In this document: in pieces, positions 50,945 to 61,191 of the stretch
Layout of the letters: each line of letters begins with the position of its first letter
Numbering within the stretch: position 1 is the first letter of the stretch
Source of the DNA: Clostridium isatidis
GTDB taxonomy: Bacteria; Bacillota; Clostridia; Clostridiales; Clostridiaceae
Assembly (NCBI RefSeq): GCF_002285495.1
Contig: NZ_CP016786.1
Span: forward strand, 2,308,001 to 2,372,000
Reading direction: 5' to 3'
Length of the DNA stretch: 64,000 nucleotides
The notes under the pieces: model-generated
The model's input: only the letters and a program-made list of their open reading frames with translations
Databases searched by the model: none
Told to the model about the DNA's origin: nothing
Translations under genes and position numbers: made by a program

Positions 50945-52072
50945 TTAAAATCTTAATTTTTTTCTTCTCATTCCTACATTTATTGCCAATCCTAATGACA
51001 TTACCGTTGTTAAAAGGGAAGTTCCACCATAACTAATAAGTGGCAAGGTTATACCAGTAATCGGCACCAATCCAATATTCATACCAATATTCTGAAGGAT
51101 TGCAAATAAAAAGTATGATACTAATCCCACACAAATAATTGAACCAAAGGTATCCTTTGCCGTTCTTGCAATTGCAATCATTCTATAAATTAGTATTCCA
51201 TATAATAGAAGTAAAAACAAACATCCAACAAGGCCCCATTGTTCTCCTACACTAGAAAATATAAAGTCAGTTTGTACCTCTGGAACATATTGAGCTGCAT
51301 ATCCAACTGAGTTTTCTTTAGATGTTGAGCCCTGAAGTCCTAGTATTCCACCATTTCCAATGCTTATTAATGCATGTCTTAATTGATAGCCTGATTCAGA
51401 CATGTCAGCCTCTGGATTTAAAAAAGAAGTTAGCCTTTTCTTTTGATAGGAATGTATTATATCTAAATTAAAAACTAATACAATAGCTACTGCTAAAGCC
51501 GAAAATCCTACAATAAAAAATCTAATATCAAGTCCTGCTATAAAGAAAATACCAACAACAATAAAAAATAAAACCATTGTCATTCCCATATCTGGTTGAA
51601 TAACAATAAATATGGCAGGAATAACCGAATAAAATGCCATGGTGAAAAAGTTTTTCCATTCATTTATACTTCCATTCATATCCTCTAAAGTTTTACCAAG
51701 CATCATAATAGTTGCCATCTTAGCTACCTCTGATGCTTGAAATGACAAAGGTCCTAATCTTATCCATCCTCTAGCTCCATTTATATCTGTACCTATAAAC
51801 ATAGTTATAATCAAAAGAAATATGGATCCCCAATAAAATAATGGAGTATATGCCTTTAGCAAAGTATAATCTATGGCAATAACAAAATATAAAGCTACAA
51901 GTACTACAACAAACCATAATGACTGCCTAATCAAAAAAAGATTGCCGTATTCCGCATGACTTGCTAAATATATATTTATTATTCCAAAAATCATCAAGGT
52001 GATTAAAGAAAATAGAATTGGCTTATCTATTTCTTTTAAAAGTTTAAGATTTAATTTAAAATGTGATAACAT
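50945..52072 (-). CDS. rodA: SEDS peptidoglycan glycosyltransferase RodA
   Basis: The 375-residue protein has ten membrane helices and SEDS motifs: NGARGWIRLGPLSFQASEVAKM, then QPDMGMTMVLFFIV with the catalytic-type Asp, and the late ITGITLPLISYGGTSLL. RodA polymerises glycan for cell elongation with PBP2 and MreB. It is transcribed separately from minCDE and the mre genes, with terminators on both sides. Confidence 0.93.
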   Translation of the reverse strand: MLSHFKLNLKLLKEIDKPILFSLITLMIFGIINIYLASHAEYGNLFLIRQSLWFVVVLVALYFVIAIDYTLLKAYTPLFYWGSIFLLIITMFIGTDINGARGWIRLGPLSFQASEVAKMATIMMLGKTLEDMNGSINEWKNFFTMAFYSVIPAIFIVIQPDMGMTMVLFFIVVGIFFIAGLDIRFFIVGFSALAVAIVLVFNLDIIHSYQKKRLTSFLNPEADMSESGYQLRHALISIGNGGILGLQGSTSKENSVGYAAQYVPEVQTDFIFSSVGEQWGLVGCLFLLLLYGILIYRMIAIARTAKDTFGSIICVGLVSYFLFAILQNIGMNIGLVPITGITLPLISYGGTSLLTTVMSLGLAINVGMRRKKLRF

Positions 52073-52185
52073 AACTCACCTCCGTTACTAACCTAAAAAC
52101 TATTATATATAATATTTTAGCTAATTAAAATAACTTTAATAAAATATTAATTAATATTTTATTTCCATTTAACAATGATTTTGAA

Positions 52186-52232
52186 AAATAAAAAAAGAAG
52201 ATGTTATCTAACAAAAGTCGATAAACATCTAT
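52186..52232 (-). terminator. Terminator of minCDE
   Basis: On the minus strand GATGTTTATC pairs with GATAACATC with one bulge and the sequence continues CTTCTTTTTTTATTTTT. The remaining 52073-52308 gap shows only AT-rich DNA and probably the rodA promoter. Confidence 0.7.
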
Positions 52233-52308
52233 ATTATTAATTACTTAATTAAATATCTATTTAATTTTTCAATCTTTCTAAGACACATCTTACACTTTGA
52301 ATAATAAA

Positions 52309-52575
52309 TTATTTTACATTTTTAATAGGAATATTAGCTACTAATGCCGGACTATTTCCATCTATAGTTTCAGGCTTACTTACTGCTATTTCTACATCAT
52401 CAGAATCTATTTCAATATATTTAGATATTACTTCTAATATTTCGGTTTTTATTTTTTCTAGGGTTTCATGAGGTAAATCCCCTCTATCGTGAATAAGTAT
52501 TAACTTTAATCTATCCTTTGCAACCTCTTTAGGCGTTGGTTTATTTGAAAATCTTCTAAAAAAATCCACCTTCAC
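52309..52575 (-). CDS. minE: Cell division topological specificity factor MinE
   Basis: The 88-residue protein has the MinE layout: an N-terminal membrane/MinD-contact segment (FFRRFSNKPTPKEVAKDRLKLILIHDRGDL) with the ILIHDR core and a topological domain (IEIDSDDVEIAVSKPETIDG). It displaces MinC from MinD and sets up pole-to-pole oscillation. It lies 8 bp after minD. Confidence 0.95.
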   Translation of the reverse strand: MKVDFFRRFSNKPTPKEVAKDRLKLILIHDRGDLPHETLEKIKTEILEVISKYIEIDSDDVEIAVSKPETIDGNSPALVANIPIKNVK

Positions 52576-52583
52576 TTCCCCCT

Positions 52584-53378
52584 TTAGCGTTTAAATATTT
52601 TTTTCAATACAGCAAAAAATCCTTCACCACCAACATTTAAATCTAATAGTGGTACTTTTTCTCCTGTTATCCTTCTTGCAATATTCTTAAATGCTTGTCC
52701 TGCTAATGCCTTATCATCAAGAACTATTGGTTCTCCTTTATTAGTTGAAATAGTAATACTCTTATCATCAGGTACAACTCCTAAAAGTTCAACTGATAAA
52801 GTTTCTATTATATCAGAAACATCTAGCATATCTCCCTTTTGAGCCATTTCGTAATTTAATCTATTAACAATAACTGAATGATCTTCTAAGCCTTTTGCAT
52901 CAAGTTTACCAATAACTCTATCAGCATCTCTTACTGATGTTATTTCAGGATTTACAACTACTACTGCCTTATCTGCTCCTATTACTGAATTTTCGAAACC
53001 TTGTTCTATTCCAGCTGGGCAATCTATTAAAACATAATCAAAATCTTCTTTTAATTCATTAACTAGCTTAAGCATATCTTGTGGTCTAACATCATCTTTG
53101 TCCTTAGTTTGAGCTGTAGGCAATAAGAAAAGATTTTGATATCTTTTATCTTTTATTAAAGCTTGCTTAAGTCTGCATCTATTTTCAAAAACATCTGTTA
53201 TAGTATATACTATTCTGTTTTCTAAACCCATTAAAACATCTAAATTCCTTAGGCCAGTATCTCCATCGACAACTACTACTCTTTTTCCTAAAGCAGCTAA
53301 TGCTGTACCTAAATTGGCTGTTGTTGTAGTTTTTCCAACTCCACCTTTACCTGACGTAATTACTATAGAAATTCCCAT
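52584..53378 (-). CDS. minD: Septum-site determining ATPase MinD
   Basis: The 264-residue ParA-family ATPase has the deviant Walker A SGKGGVGKTTTTANLG near residue 9, LIDCPAGIEQGF (switch II) near 118 and a C-terminal amphipathic membrane helix (GFFAVLKKIFKR). It recruits MinC to the membrane to block polar division. The genes minC-minD-minE are contiguous. Confidence 0.97.
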   Translation of the reverse strand: MGISIVITSGKGGVGKTTTTANLGTALAALGKRVVVVDGDTGLRNLDVLMGLENRIVYTITDVFENRCRLKQALIKDKRYQNLFLLPTAQTKDKDDVRPQDMLKLVNELKEDFDYVLIDCPAGIEQGFENSVIGADKAVVVVNPEITSVRDADRVIGKLDAKGLEDHSVIVNRLNYEMAQKGDMLDVSDIIETLSVELLGVVPDDKSITISTNKGEPIVLDDKALAGQAFKNIARRITGEKVPLLDLNVGGEGFFAVLKKIFKR

Positions 53379-53396
53379 TTTATACTCCCTCCAACG

Positions 53397-54035
53397 CTAA
53401 ATATATTTCTTTGGTAAATAAGGTTCAACTACTATAGTATCCCCTTTAATTTTTGCTAATTCTGGATATGATGGCTTAACTCCATCTTCTGGTGCCCTTG
53501 TTAAAATATCCGCTATTTGTAATATTTCAGGTTGTAAATTAATTGCAGAAACAATAGCCTTTCTATTTCCCCCAACACCTGCATATACATGACCTTTAAT
53601 ACTTCCTAAAACAATAATATTCCCGCCTGCGTATACCTCTGCTCCATTGTTAATATCACCTATAATCACAATATTGCCGTGGTATTTAACAAGCTGACCG
53701 CCTCTTATAGTCTTCTTTATAAATTTTGTTTTTCCTTCATATACACCATTAAAAATTTTATTTTCATTTTTTTCTGCTGTTAATTCTTCAAAAGTACAAT
53801 CCTTTATTTGTATTTCTTCAAATAAAAGATCCTTTAATTTTTCAATTTCAACTTCACTAAAGCTTTTTAAATTTGAAATGATATTAATAGTAGAGCCCTT
53901 ATAAAAACTCTTTCCCGAAGACAACTTACTTAATAAGGCTTCTAACATTTCATTAAAACTTGAAAATTTATCTATATAAATTTTTGCATTAATTCCATCC
54001 TTAGTGCCTTTTATCTGTATTCTATCATCCTTCAT
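53397..54035 (-). CDS. minC: Septum-site inhibitor MinC
   Basis: From the ATG at 54035 (GGAGGG 6 bases before) the protein has 212 residues. An N-terminal alpha/beta domain is followed by the C-terminal beta-helix with the MinC signature NGAEVYAGGNIIVLGSIKGHVYAGVGGN near residue 143, which inhibits FtsZ rings and binds MinD. An earlier ATG at 54062 would add nine residues and lacks a ribosome binding site. Confidence 0.93.
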   Translation of the reverse strand: MKDDRIQIKGTKDGINAKIYIDKFSSFNEMLEALLSKLSSGKSFYKGSTINIISNLKSFSEVEIEKLKDLLFEEIQIKDCTFEELTAEKNENKIFNGVYEGKTKFIKKTIRGGQLVKYHGNIVIIGDINNGAEVYAGGNIIVLGSIKGHVYAGVGGNRKAIVSAINLQPEILQIADILTRAPEDGVKPSYPELAKIKGDTIVVEPYLPKKYI

Positions 54036-54270
54036 TGGTTTCCCTCCACCAATACTTGTCATAGATATGAAATTATATCTTATAAATATAATTATACTCT
54101 TAAATTATATCACATAACAACATATTTTTACATATTTTATAATTAAATTATATAAAAGTATATTAATCCTAAAATTTTAATTTATTTAGACATAATTTAA
54201 ATTTAATAAAATTATTTATTATATATTAACTTAGATTATAGATAAAAAAGCGTAAATATAACTTAACAAA

Positions 54271-54306
54271 GATAATAGGATATGCTTATTAGCATATCCT
54301 ATTATC
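54271..54306 (-). terminator. Hairpin after the PBP2 gene
   Basis: A perfect 16-bp stem (54271-54286 with 54291-54306) closes the 4-base loop TATT. The T tract on the minus strand is short. The rest of the PBP2-minC gap (54063-54270) is AT-rich DNA with the minC promoter not clearly visible. Confidence 0.7.
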
Positions 54307-54329
54307 CTAGTCTGTTTATTCACACTTTT

Positions 54330-57287
54330 CTATTGTTCTGCATTTTCTGTTGTAGTAGTTGTTTCTTGATTATCTAGTTTTATAGAATCATCTTTATTAT
54401 CTTTTAAAGGTGATTCTAAAACATATTTTTTAAAAGATTCAGACTTTGAACCATAGTTAGGATCAATTTTTAATAATTCATCCTTAAAGTAAGCTTCATA
54501 AATTGCTTTATGAATAGTAGCAGCTTCACTACCTCTACTTCCATCGTAGATTGTTGAAAAGATTGCTATTTGCGGATTATCTAGAGGTGCCATACTTATG
54601 TAATTACCATATGCTTTTCGGCCTTGTTTTCTATAAACTGCATCATCGTTTGCAAAGTCCGCAGTTCCTGTTTTACCTCCAACTTTTATTGGAAAGTTTG
54701 CAAAAGATTGATAAGCTGTACCATTACTTGGACTTGTATTAACTCTGTACATTCCATCTTTAACGGCTTGTAAAAACTCTTCTGGTATATCTAATCTATC
54801 AACAACTTCTGGTTTAAATTCTTTAATAACCTCTCCTGTTGGTGACGTTATTTTATCAACTAAGGTTACTTTATATCTTACCCCTCCACTAGCTAAAGTA
54901 GCAACATAATTTGCCATCTGTAATGGAGTAAAGTTATTCATCCCCTGTCCAATAGCGCTGTTTACAATTTGTCCTTCTGTTGTAATTTCTGATGCCATAT
55001 TATTTACAATATAATAAGCAATTGCATCACCAATTACACCTGCTTCTTCATCAAGATCTACGCTTCTTCTATTAGAAGCTTCTTCAACATTTGCCTTATA
55101 TGCATCCGAAACTTCCATTATCTTCTTAATATAAGGAATTAGACTTGCTGAAAATTCTGTATTGTTAGTTACCTGCTCATCAGTTCCTATTTTTAATAAG
55201 GCAGCTTTCATTTCTTCTTTTAATACAGTTTTAGCTTCCTTAAGCTCATCAGAATCATTTTCATTATCACTTATATCAAAAGGTATGAAACTATACATAT
55301 AATAGTTTCCTGCTTTTAAAGCATTTACTATTTCAAACATTGGATTATCAGCTATAGTTTTTCTCCAAGATTTAAAATTATAAACTTGCCCAAAGTTTTC
55401 TTCAATTTGAATTCCAGTAGATGGATTATCTGTACCAAATTCAACTCCTAATCCAAACTTATAAGCATATTTCGCTAAATTATCTAAATCTTCAATTTCT
55501 CCTCCATAATTCTTCCATAATCTATATCCCATTTCATAGAAAAATACGTTTGAAGATACTTCTAAGGCTTTTCTTACATCTGTCGGACCATTTGCATGAC
55601 CTTCAAAATTCCTAAGCACTTGCCCTGTTTTATCCCATGTACCATTAGTGTCATTTATATATTCATAAGGAGATACAACACCCTCCATTAAAGCAGCTAT
55701 TGCAGTAAGAGGTTTAAAAGTTGAACCTGGAGGCAACAGCCCTTGAGTAGCATAATTAAAGAATGGCTTAGGATAAACATCTATTCCATCATACCTTTTT
55801 CCTGTTTCTTCATTTACAGGGAACAACTCATCAATATTTCCCGTAGCACCAGTTCTTTGCATATATTCTTTAGCAAAGCTTTCTATATCAGGAGCAAAAT
55901 ATGCTTTATATTGTTCATCTGTTAATCTTCCAGGTATAGAGAAAATATTTGGATCATAGGTTGGATAACTTACCATAGCAATTACCCTGCCAGTATTTAC
56001 TTCTATTGCTACTACAGCACCTCTTGTAGCATTAGCAGAAATACCTTGACGCATTATTCGTTCCATAGTATCTTTCATGGCTTGTTCTGCTGCATATTGA
56101 ACATTTTTATTTATAGTTAAATGAATATTATTTCCTGGATAAGAATCTAGCTTAAATAATTCTTCAGTAATCTTACCCTTTGAATTTACCTTAACTGTTG
56201 TTCCACCTTTTGTTCCTCTTAATTGGTCTTCAAAGGCTGATTCAATTCCTGCAACGCCAATTAAATCTGTAGAAGCATCATAACCTCTTAATTCGTAATT
56301 TTCCTCATTTGAACTATTTATTTTAGATAAATATCCTATAGCTGCAGAAGCTAAATTATTATAAGGATAAAATCTTATTGGTTCTATAACTACATCAATT
56401 CCAGGTAAATCATTTGATTTCTGATACATTATAAAAGCAGTATCTTTTTTAATATTAGTTGCTATATCTACGGATCTAGATCCTTGGAAACTAGATATTT
56501 TTATAGCATCTTTTACTACTACATAACTTCTTATTTTCTCTAGAGAATATCCGTTTTCTACTAACTCATCAAATATTTCTTTTCCTGATTTATCTTCGTA
56601 GCTTTCCATTTTTTCATCATAAGCTTTAAGTCTTGCTTCATAAGCTTCATCACTTTCGCCTTCTTCTTGAATAGGCTTTTTATTTATAGCTTCTTCTAGG
56701 CTATATAATTTTACTAATTCATAGAAGGTTTCTTCAGCTGATATTTTTAATAATTCATTATTAACTTCTTCAATTTGTTCTTCTGTTAATTCTTCTTTAT
56801 TGCCTGGAAATAATTCCTTTTCAATTTTTTCATTTAATCCTCTATCTCTTTTAAATCTAACTTCAAGAGTTTTCTTAGTTTCTACATCATCTGTTTTAAA
56901 ATCAAAATAGAACTTTCCGCTGCTATCTATCTTTAAAAGCAAATCATCTTCAACTTTTTCATTATTATCAGATAATATTTGAAAAACTTCATCCATTGTT
57001 TCATAAAAATATTCGCTATCATCACTAGGTTTAGTATAAGTTAAAGTATAGGTTTGAATATTAGTTGCTAATACATTACCTTCACTATCATAAATCTTTC
57101 CTCTTGGAGCTTTTTCTGATATAAATCTAGTTGAACCTACATCGGCCTTTTCTTTATATTCTGCATGTTTATAAACTTGAATATATAGAAGCTTTAAAAT
57201 AATAGCTGAGAAAAGTATCCCCATTATAATATTTAAAACAGTATATCTTGAAATTTTTTTCTTCTTTTTAGGTTTATTTACTATCAT
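54330..57287 (-). CDS. mrdA: Penicillin-binding protein 2, elongasome transpeptidase
   Basis: The 985-residue protein has a cytoplasmic tail PKKKKKISR, one membrane helix, the dimerisation region with an acidic insert (SEEELF region, residues 170-260), and a transpeptidase domain with SxxK STFK in PPGSTFKPLTAIAAL near residue 527, SxN as SSN in ALEVSSNVFFYEMG, and KTG in VGGKTGTADF. An insert of about 100 residues lies between SxN and KTG. The Thr/Glu-rich C-terminus is disordered. It works with RodA and MreBCD in side-wall synthesis; it follows mreD with a 4-bp overlap. Confidence 0.94.
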   Translation of the reverse strand: MIVNKPKKKKKISRYTVLNIIMGILFSAIILKLLYIQVYKHAEYKEKADVGSTRFISEKAPRGKIYDSEGNVLATNIQTYTLTYTKPSDDSEYFYETMDEVFQILSDNNEKVEDDLLLKIDSSGKFYFDFKTDDVETKKTLEVRFKRDRGLNEKIEKELFPGNKEELTEEQIEEVNNELLKISAEETFYELVKLYSLEEAINKKPIQEEGESDEAYEARLKAYDEKMESYEDKSGKEIFDELVENGYSLEKIRSYVVVKDAIKISSFQGSRSVDIATNIKKDTAFIMYQKSNDLPGIDVVIEPIRFYPYNNLASAAIGYLSKINSSNEENYELRGYDASTDLIGVAGIESAFEDQLRGTKGGTTVKVNSKGKITEELFKLDSYPGNNIHLTINKNVQYAAEQAMKDTMERIMRQGISANATRGAVVAIEVNTGRVIAMVSYPTYDPNIFSIPGRLTDEQYKAYFAPDIESFAKEYMQRTGATGNIDELFPVNEETGKRYDGIDVYPKPFFNYATQGLLPPGSTFKPLTAIAALMEGVVSPYEYINDTNGTWDKTGQVLRNFEGHANGPTDVRKALEVSSNVFFYEMGYRLWKNYGGEIEDLDNLAKYAYKFGLGVEFGTDNPSTGIQIEENFGQVYNFKSWRKTIADNPMFEIVNALKAGNYYMYSFIPFDISDNENDSDELKEAKTVLKEEMKAALLKIGTDEQVTNNTEFSASLIPYIKKIMEVSDAYKANVEEASNRRSVDLDEEAGVIGDAIAYYIVNNMASEITTEGQIVNSAIGQGMNNFTPLQMANYVATLASGGVRYKVTLVDKITSPTGEVIKEFKPEVVDRLDIPEEFLQAVKDGMYRVNTSPSNGTAYQSFANFPIKVGGKTGTADFANDDAVYRKQGRKAYGNYISMAPLDNPQIAIFSTIYDGSRGSEAATIHKAIYEAYFKDELLKIDPNYGSKSESFKKYVLESPLKDNKDDSIKLDNQETTTTTENAEQ

Positions 57288-57775
57288 TTAAACCTCCATT
57301 GATTTTTCTCATATTCATTATTACAAAGCTTAAAAACATAATTATATCCAAATAACATAAATATACTTCCATATAGAGCTGAAAATATTCCTATCTTTAT
57401 ATCTATGGTTTTTCCCAAGATTTTAAAAACAATGAATATAATAAATACTTTTAATATGTATATAAATATAGAAGAAATTACAGGTATTAATCTTTTTTCC
57501 CTATAGATATTTTCTCCTATAATCGCTGCTAACAAGCATACAAATAAATTTATAAAACTATTAATTCCAAACCCGTTATAAAAGTATATATCCTGCAGAA
57601 TTCCAGAAAAGGCTCCTATAAAAACAGCTTCTTCTCGCCCATTTATTATAGAATAAGCTAAGGCAAAAATAAAAAGTAGTTTAGGGTATGCACCATTAAC
57701 AGCTAAAAAAGGCATAAGTGCATTATCAAATATTAATAATATAATTGAAATTAAAATAACAAGCCACTTTTTCAT
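57284..57775 (-). CDS. mreD: Rod shape protein MreD
   Basis: The 163-residue protein has five to six membrane helices with MPFLAVNGAYPKLLFIFALAY and GREEAVFIGAFSGILQDIYFYNGFGINSF, typical of MreD. It bridges MreC with the PBP2-RodA system. Its stop overlaps the PBP2 start by 4 bp and it starts 11 bp after mreC. Confidence 0.92.
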   Translation of the reverse strand: MKKWLVILISIILLIFDNALMPFLAVNGAYPKLLFIFALAYSIINGREEAVFIGAFSGILQDIYFYNGFGINSFINLFVCLLAAIIGENIYREKRLIPVISSIFIYILKVFIIFIVFKILGKTIDIKIGIFSALYGSIFMLFGYNYVFKLCNNEYEKNQWRFK

Positions 57776-57786
57776 TTTTCTACCCT

Positions 57787-58638
57787 CTAATTTTCATATT
57801 TTATATCTCTTGTTTCCTTCGGAACAACAACAAAAATTTCTTCCAGCTTATTAAAATCTACATATGGCTTTACAATGGCTTTTTTCATAACCTTAACTTC
57901 ATCAGTTTCAACTGAAATAACTTCTCCTATTCTAATTTCTTTAGGATATATTTGTCCAAGACCTGATGTTAATATAACATCTCCCTCTTTTATTGCTGAA
58001 TTTATTGGTAAGTTTGTAACAACAGCTAAATTCTCACCATTATAATTCTTATAACCACTTAGTATCCCTGTAGTTTCTCTTGTACTATCTACCATTACTG
58101 CTACGGAAATATTTTCACTTATTAAACCTTCGACCATTGCCCAATTAGTTCCTACACTTGTTATTTTACCAACTAATCCTTTATCTGAAATAATGGCCAT
58201 GTCCTTTGCAAGTCCATCTTTTTCTCCCTTGTCTATAATATATCCTTTTGAAAAACTTTCACCACTATAACCTATAATCTCACTACCTATATAAGTATAA
58301 TTATTTTTTGAAGCTGCAAAGTTTAAAATCTCTCTTAGTCTGTTATTTTCTTCTTTAAGTTTATCATACTCTATTAGTTTATTTTTTAACTCAATATTCT
58401 CTTTAGTTAATTTTTTATTTTCCTCTTTTACTTCAGAAAAATTAAGAAAAAAATCTACTGTTGTTTTTAATTTATTATTTATATTATGAAGAACTTTTTG
58501 TAGGGGATTAGTTAAAGTTGCTACACCACTTGAAGCAGCACCTTTTTGGGCATTATTAGATGTATATATTATTAATCCTAAAAATGTAACTGACAGTACT
58601 ATAATAGTTACTGCCAGTTTATTTTTAAAAAACTTCAT
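57787..58638 (-). CDS. mreC: Rod shape protein MreC
   Basis: The 283-residue protein has an N-terminal membrane helix (KLAVTIIVLSVTFLGLIIY), a coiled coil at about residues 65-110 and a beta-barrel domain with GEKDGLAKDMAIISDKGLVGKI and SGLGQIYPKEIRIGEVISVE, all MreC marks. It controls PBP2 activity outside the cell. The gene is 2 bp after mreB. Confidence 0.94.
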   Translation of the reverse strand: MKFFKNKLAVTIIVLSVTFLGLIIYTSNNAQKGAASSGVATLTNPLQKVLHNINNKLKTTVDFFLNFSEVKEENKKLTKENIELKNKLIEYDKLKEENNRLREILNFAASKNNYTYIGSEIIGYSGESFSKGYIIDKGEKDGLAKDMAIISDKGLVGKITSVGTNWAMVEGLISENISVAVMVDSTRETTGILSGYKNYNGENLAVVTNLPINSAIKEGDVILTSGLGQIYPKEIRIGEVISVETDEVKVMKKAIVKPYVDFNKLEEIFVVVPKETRDIKYEN

Positions 58639-58640
58639 TA

Positions 58641-59657
58641 TTATCCTCTTTGGCTCCTGCTTAATTCATCAAAATCATCTAATGCCTTACCTACTCCTAA
58701 AGCTACGCAATCAAGTGGTGATTCTGCAATATGAACAGGCATATTAGTTTCTTTATTGATTAACATATCTAATCCCCTAAGAAGAGCTCCACCGCCAGCT
58801 AACATTATTCCTTTTTCCATTATGTCTGCTGATAATTCTGGTGGTGTTTTTTCAAGAGTTGTTTTAATAGCTTCGATTATCGCATAAACCGGCTCCTTTA
58901 ACGCTTCTCTAACTTGATCTTCTGAAATAGTAACTGTCTTTGGAAGACCAGTTATCATATCTCTACCCTTAATTTCCATTGTTCTTTCTTCATCATCTAC
59001 TTTATAAGCTGAACCTAATTCCATTTTAACTTGTTCTGCTGTTCTTTCACCAACCATTAAATTAAATTCTTTTTTTATGTAATTAATTATTGATTGATCT
59101 AATTCGTCTCCAGCAACTCTTAAGGATTTGCTTGTTACAATTCCTCCTAAAGAAATTATTGCAACTTCAGTTGTACCACCACCAATATCAACTATCATGC
59201 TGCCTGTTGGTTCCCCAACTGGAAGTCCTGCTCCTATTGCAGCAGCCATTGGCTCTTCCATTAAAACAACGTCTCTTGCTCCTGCAAATTTTGCTGCTTC
59301 TTCTATTGCTCTTCTTTCAACCTCAGTTACTCCAGACGGATAACAAACTATAATTCTTGGACTTGTAAAAGAACTCTTGCTAGTTACCTTTTCAATGAAC
59401 TTTTTAAGCATTGTTTGAGATACATCAAAATCTGCTATTACTCCATCCTTTAATGGTCTTATTGCAACTATATTGCCTGGAGTTCTACCAATCATTAATT
59501 TTGCTTCTGTTCCGACTGCTAAAGGCTTTCTTGTTGTTGTATTTATAGCAACAACTGAAGGTTCATTTAAAACTATACCTTTTCCCTTGACATACACTAA
59601 AGTATTTGCTGTTCCTAAATCTATCCCCATGTCTTTATTTCTACTGAATAATCCCAT
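58641..59657 (-). CDS. mreB: Rod shape-determining actin homologue MreB
   Basis: The 338-residue protein has the actin-fold phosphate-1 motif MGIDLGTANTLVYVKGKGIV, phosphate-2 MIVDIGGGTTEVAIISLGG and LAGGGALLRGLDMLI near the end. It polymerises under the membrane to guide cell-wall synthesis. It opens the mreBCD-PBP2 operon, 17 bp after radC. Confidence 0.97.
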   Translation of the reverse strand: MGLFSRNKDMGIDLGTANTLVYVKGKGIVLNEPSVVAINTTTRKPLAVGTEAKLMIGRTPGNIVAIRPLKDGVIADFDVSQTMLKKFIEKVTSKSSFTSPRIIVCYPSGVTEVERRAIEEAAKFAGARDVVLMEEPMAAAIGAGLPVGEPTGSMIVDIGGGTTEVAIISLGGIVTSKSLRVAGDELDQSIINYIKKEFNLMVGERTAEQVKMELGSAYKVDDEERTMEIKGRDMITGLPKTVTISEDQVREALKEPVYAIIEAIKTTLEKTPPELSADIMEKGIMLAGGGALLRGLDMLINKETNMPVHIAESPLDCVALGVGKALDDFDELSRSQRG

Positions 59658-59674
59658 TTGAATTCCCCTTTCGC

Positions 59675-60364
59675 TTATATTATTCCTTTTTCTTTTAAGC
59701 TTATAAATTTCTCATTTCCTACTATAATATGATCTAATAGATCGATTCCTATTATTTTGCTACATTCCTTTATTCTAAGTGTTATATTTATGTCTTCCTT
59801 ACTTGGAGTAGGATCTCCTGAAGGATGATTATGGCAAATTATAATACTTGAACTGCTTTTCTTTAATGCTTCGTTAAATATTTCTCTTGGATGAACTATT
59901 GAAGTATTTAAACTTCCTTTAAAAACATCTTTTACTCCTAATATATTGTTTTTCGTGTCAAGCATTATCAATTTTAAAATTTCCTGCTTTAAATTACACA
60001 TCTCATTTATTAAAAGATTTGCTACATCCTTAGGAGAAGATATTCTTTCGTTATTTTTTATTACTCTAAGGCTATTAAATCTTCTAAATAATTCTCCCAT
60101 AGCTAAGATTTGACTTGCTTTTATGTTCTTTATTCCTTTTATTTTTTTTATATCGCTAAGTCCTGTATTCAACAAACCATTAAGCCCTTCAAAGTCCGAA
60201 AGCAATCTTGTACTTAAGGAGATAACATTTTCTCCCTTTGTTCCAGTTCTTAAAATAACTGCAAGTAATTCTGCATTATTTAAAGCTTCGGGGCCGTTTA
60301 AAAGCAATTTTTCTATTGGTCTTTCTTCTTCTGGAATATCTCTAATTTTAAGATTATTATTCAT
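59675..60364 (-). CDS. radC: RadC/JAB-domain protein
   Basis: The 229-residue protein has an N-terminal helix-hairpin-helix region (IKKIKGIKNIKASQILAMGE) and a C-terminal JAB/MPN metalloprotease-like domain with the metal motif ICHNHPSGDPTPSKEDI near residue 173. RadC is often upstream of mreB in Firmicutes; a DNA-repair function is disputed. Confidence 0.93.
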   Translation of the reverse strand: MNNNLKIRDIPEEERPIEKLLLNGPEALNNAELLAVILRTGTKGENVISLSTRLLSDFEGLNGLLNTGLSDIKKIKGIKNIKASQILAMGELFRRFNSLRVIKNNERISSPKDVANLLINEMCNLKQEILKLIMLDTKNNILGVKDVFKGSLNTSIVHPREIFNEALKKSSSSIIICHNHPSGDPTPSKEDINITLRIKECSKIIGIDLLDHIIVGNEKFISLKEKGII

Positions 60365-60415
60365 AGCGTCTCCTTTAAATAATAACTTTTATTAGAAATA
60401 TACCCATAAATCATA

Positions 60416-60991
60416 TTATTTAACCTTCTTTAGCATTTTATTCAATAAATTTAATGGCATACCTACTACATTGTAATAACATCCATTTATCTTTTCTACA
60501 AAGACACCACCATAACCTTGTATTCCATAGGCACCAGCCTTATCAAGAGGCTCACCTGTTTTTATGTAAGATACAATTTCTTCATCAGTTAAATCTGAAA
60601 ATTTAACTTCTGTATATAAGGACTCTTTCTCTAATTTATTATTTGAAGTATTAAAAACCACTACTCCAGAATAAACTCTATGTACTTTTCCACTTAATAA
60701 TTTAAGCATATTAAATGCATCTTCTTCATTTTTAGGTTTTCCCAATATTTTATTATCTAGGACAACCACTGTATCACCAGAAATTATTATGGTATCTTCC
60801 TTTATTTTTTCTTTAACGTTTAATGCCTTTCCTAAAGCTAAGTCTACAACATATTTGCCTATGTCTCCATTAAATATAATTTGCTCTTCATCAAAATCAC
60901 TTACAATAACCTTAAAGTCATCAACTATTCTATGTAATAACTCTTGTCGTCTTTCTGAACCTGAAGCTAATATATACTTCAATTTTACCAC
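60416..60991 (-). CDS. maf: Maf-family nucleotide pyrophosphatase
   Basis: The 191-residue protein has the Maf motif ASGSERRQELL at the start, DTVVVLDNKILGKPKNEEDA near residue 73 with the catalytic Asp, and TGEPLDKAGAYGIQGYGG near residue 148. It hydrolyses non-canonical or modified nucleotides such as dTTP/UTP. It lies 51 bp before radC. Confidence 0.93.
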   Translation of the reverse strand: MVKLKYILASGSERRQELLHRIVDDFKVIVSDFDEEQIIFNGDIGKYVVDLALGKALNVKEKIKEDTIIISGDTVVVLDNKILGKPKNEEDAFNMLKLLSGKVHRVYSGVVVFNTSNNKLEKESLYTEVKFSDLTDEEIVSYIKTGEPLDKAGAYGIQGYGGVFVEKINGCYYNVVGMPLNLLNKMLKKVK

Positions 60992-61072
60992 ATCCTATTA
61001 ATTTAGTAGCCTATTTTTAGTTTGTGTTTATTATCTTTTAATTATTAGTTAAAACAGCTCTTAAAGCACATT

Positions 61073-61136
61073 AAAAGCTACTTGTATCAATCTTTTATAG
61101 TTTAACATTATATAAGATTCCAAACAAGTAGCTTTT
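61073..61136. promoter_or_regulatory. Long two-part hairpin between maf and the SPOR-like gene
   Basis: Outer arms AAAAGCTACTTGT and ACAAGTAGCTTTT (perfect 13 bp) enclose an inner pair AATCTT / AAGATT and a 19-base loop. The sequence leaves a T4 run on both sides, so it could end transcription weakly in either direction or be a structured RNA. Confidence 0.6.
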
Positions 61137-61191
61137 ACCTTCTTTATTTAATTTTTATTAATTTGTAATATTTTTGGTATCAATATCCATG

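Noticed and set aside
59090..59353. Leu-rich open frames opposite mreB
   Set aside because: They are low-complexity mirrors of mreB codons with no start signal.
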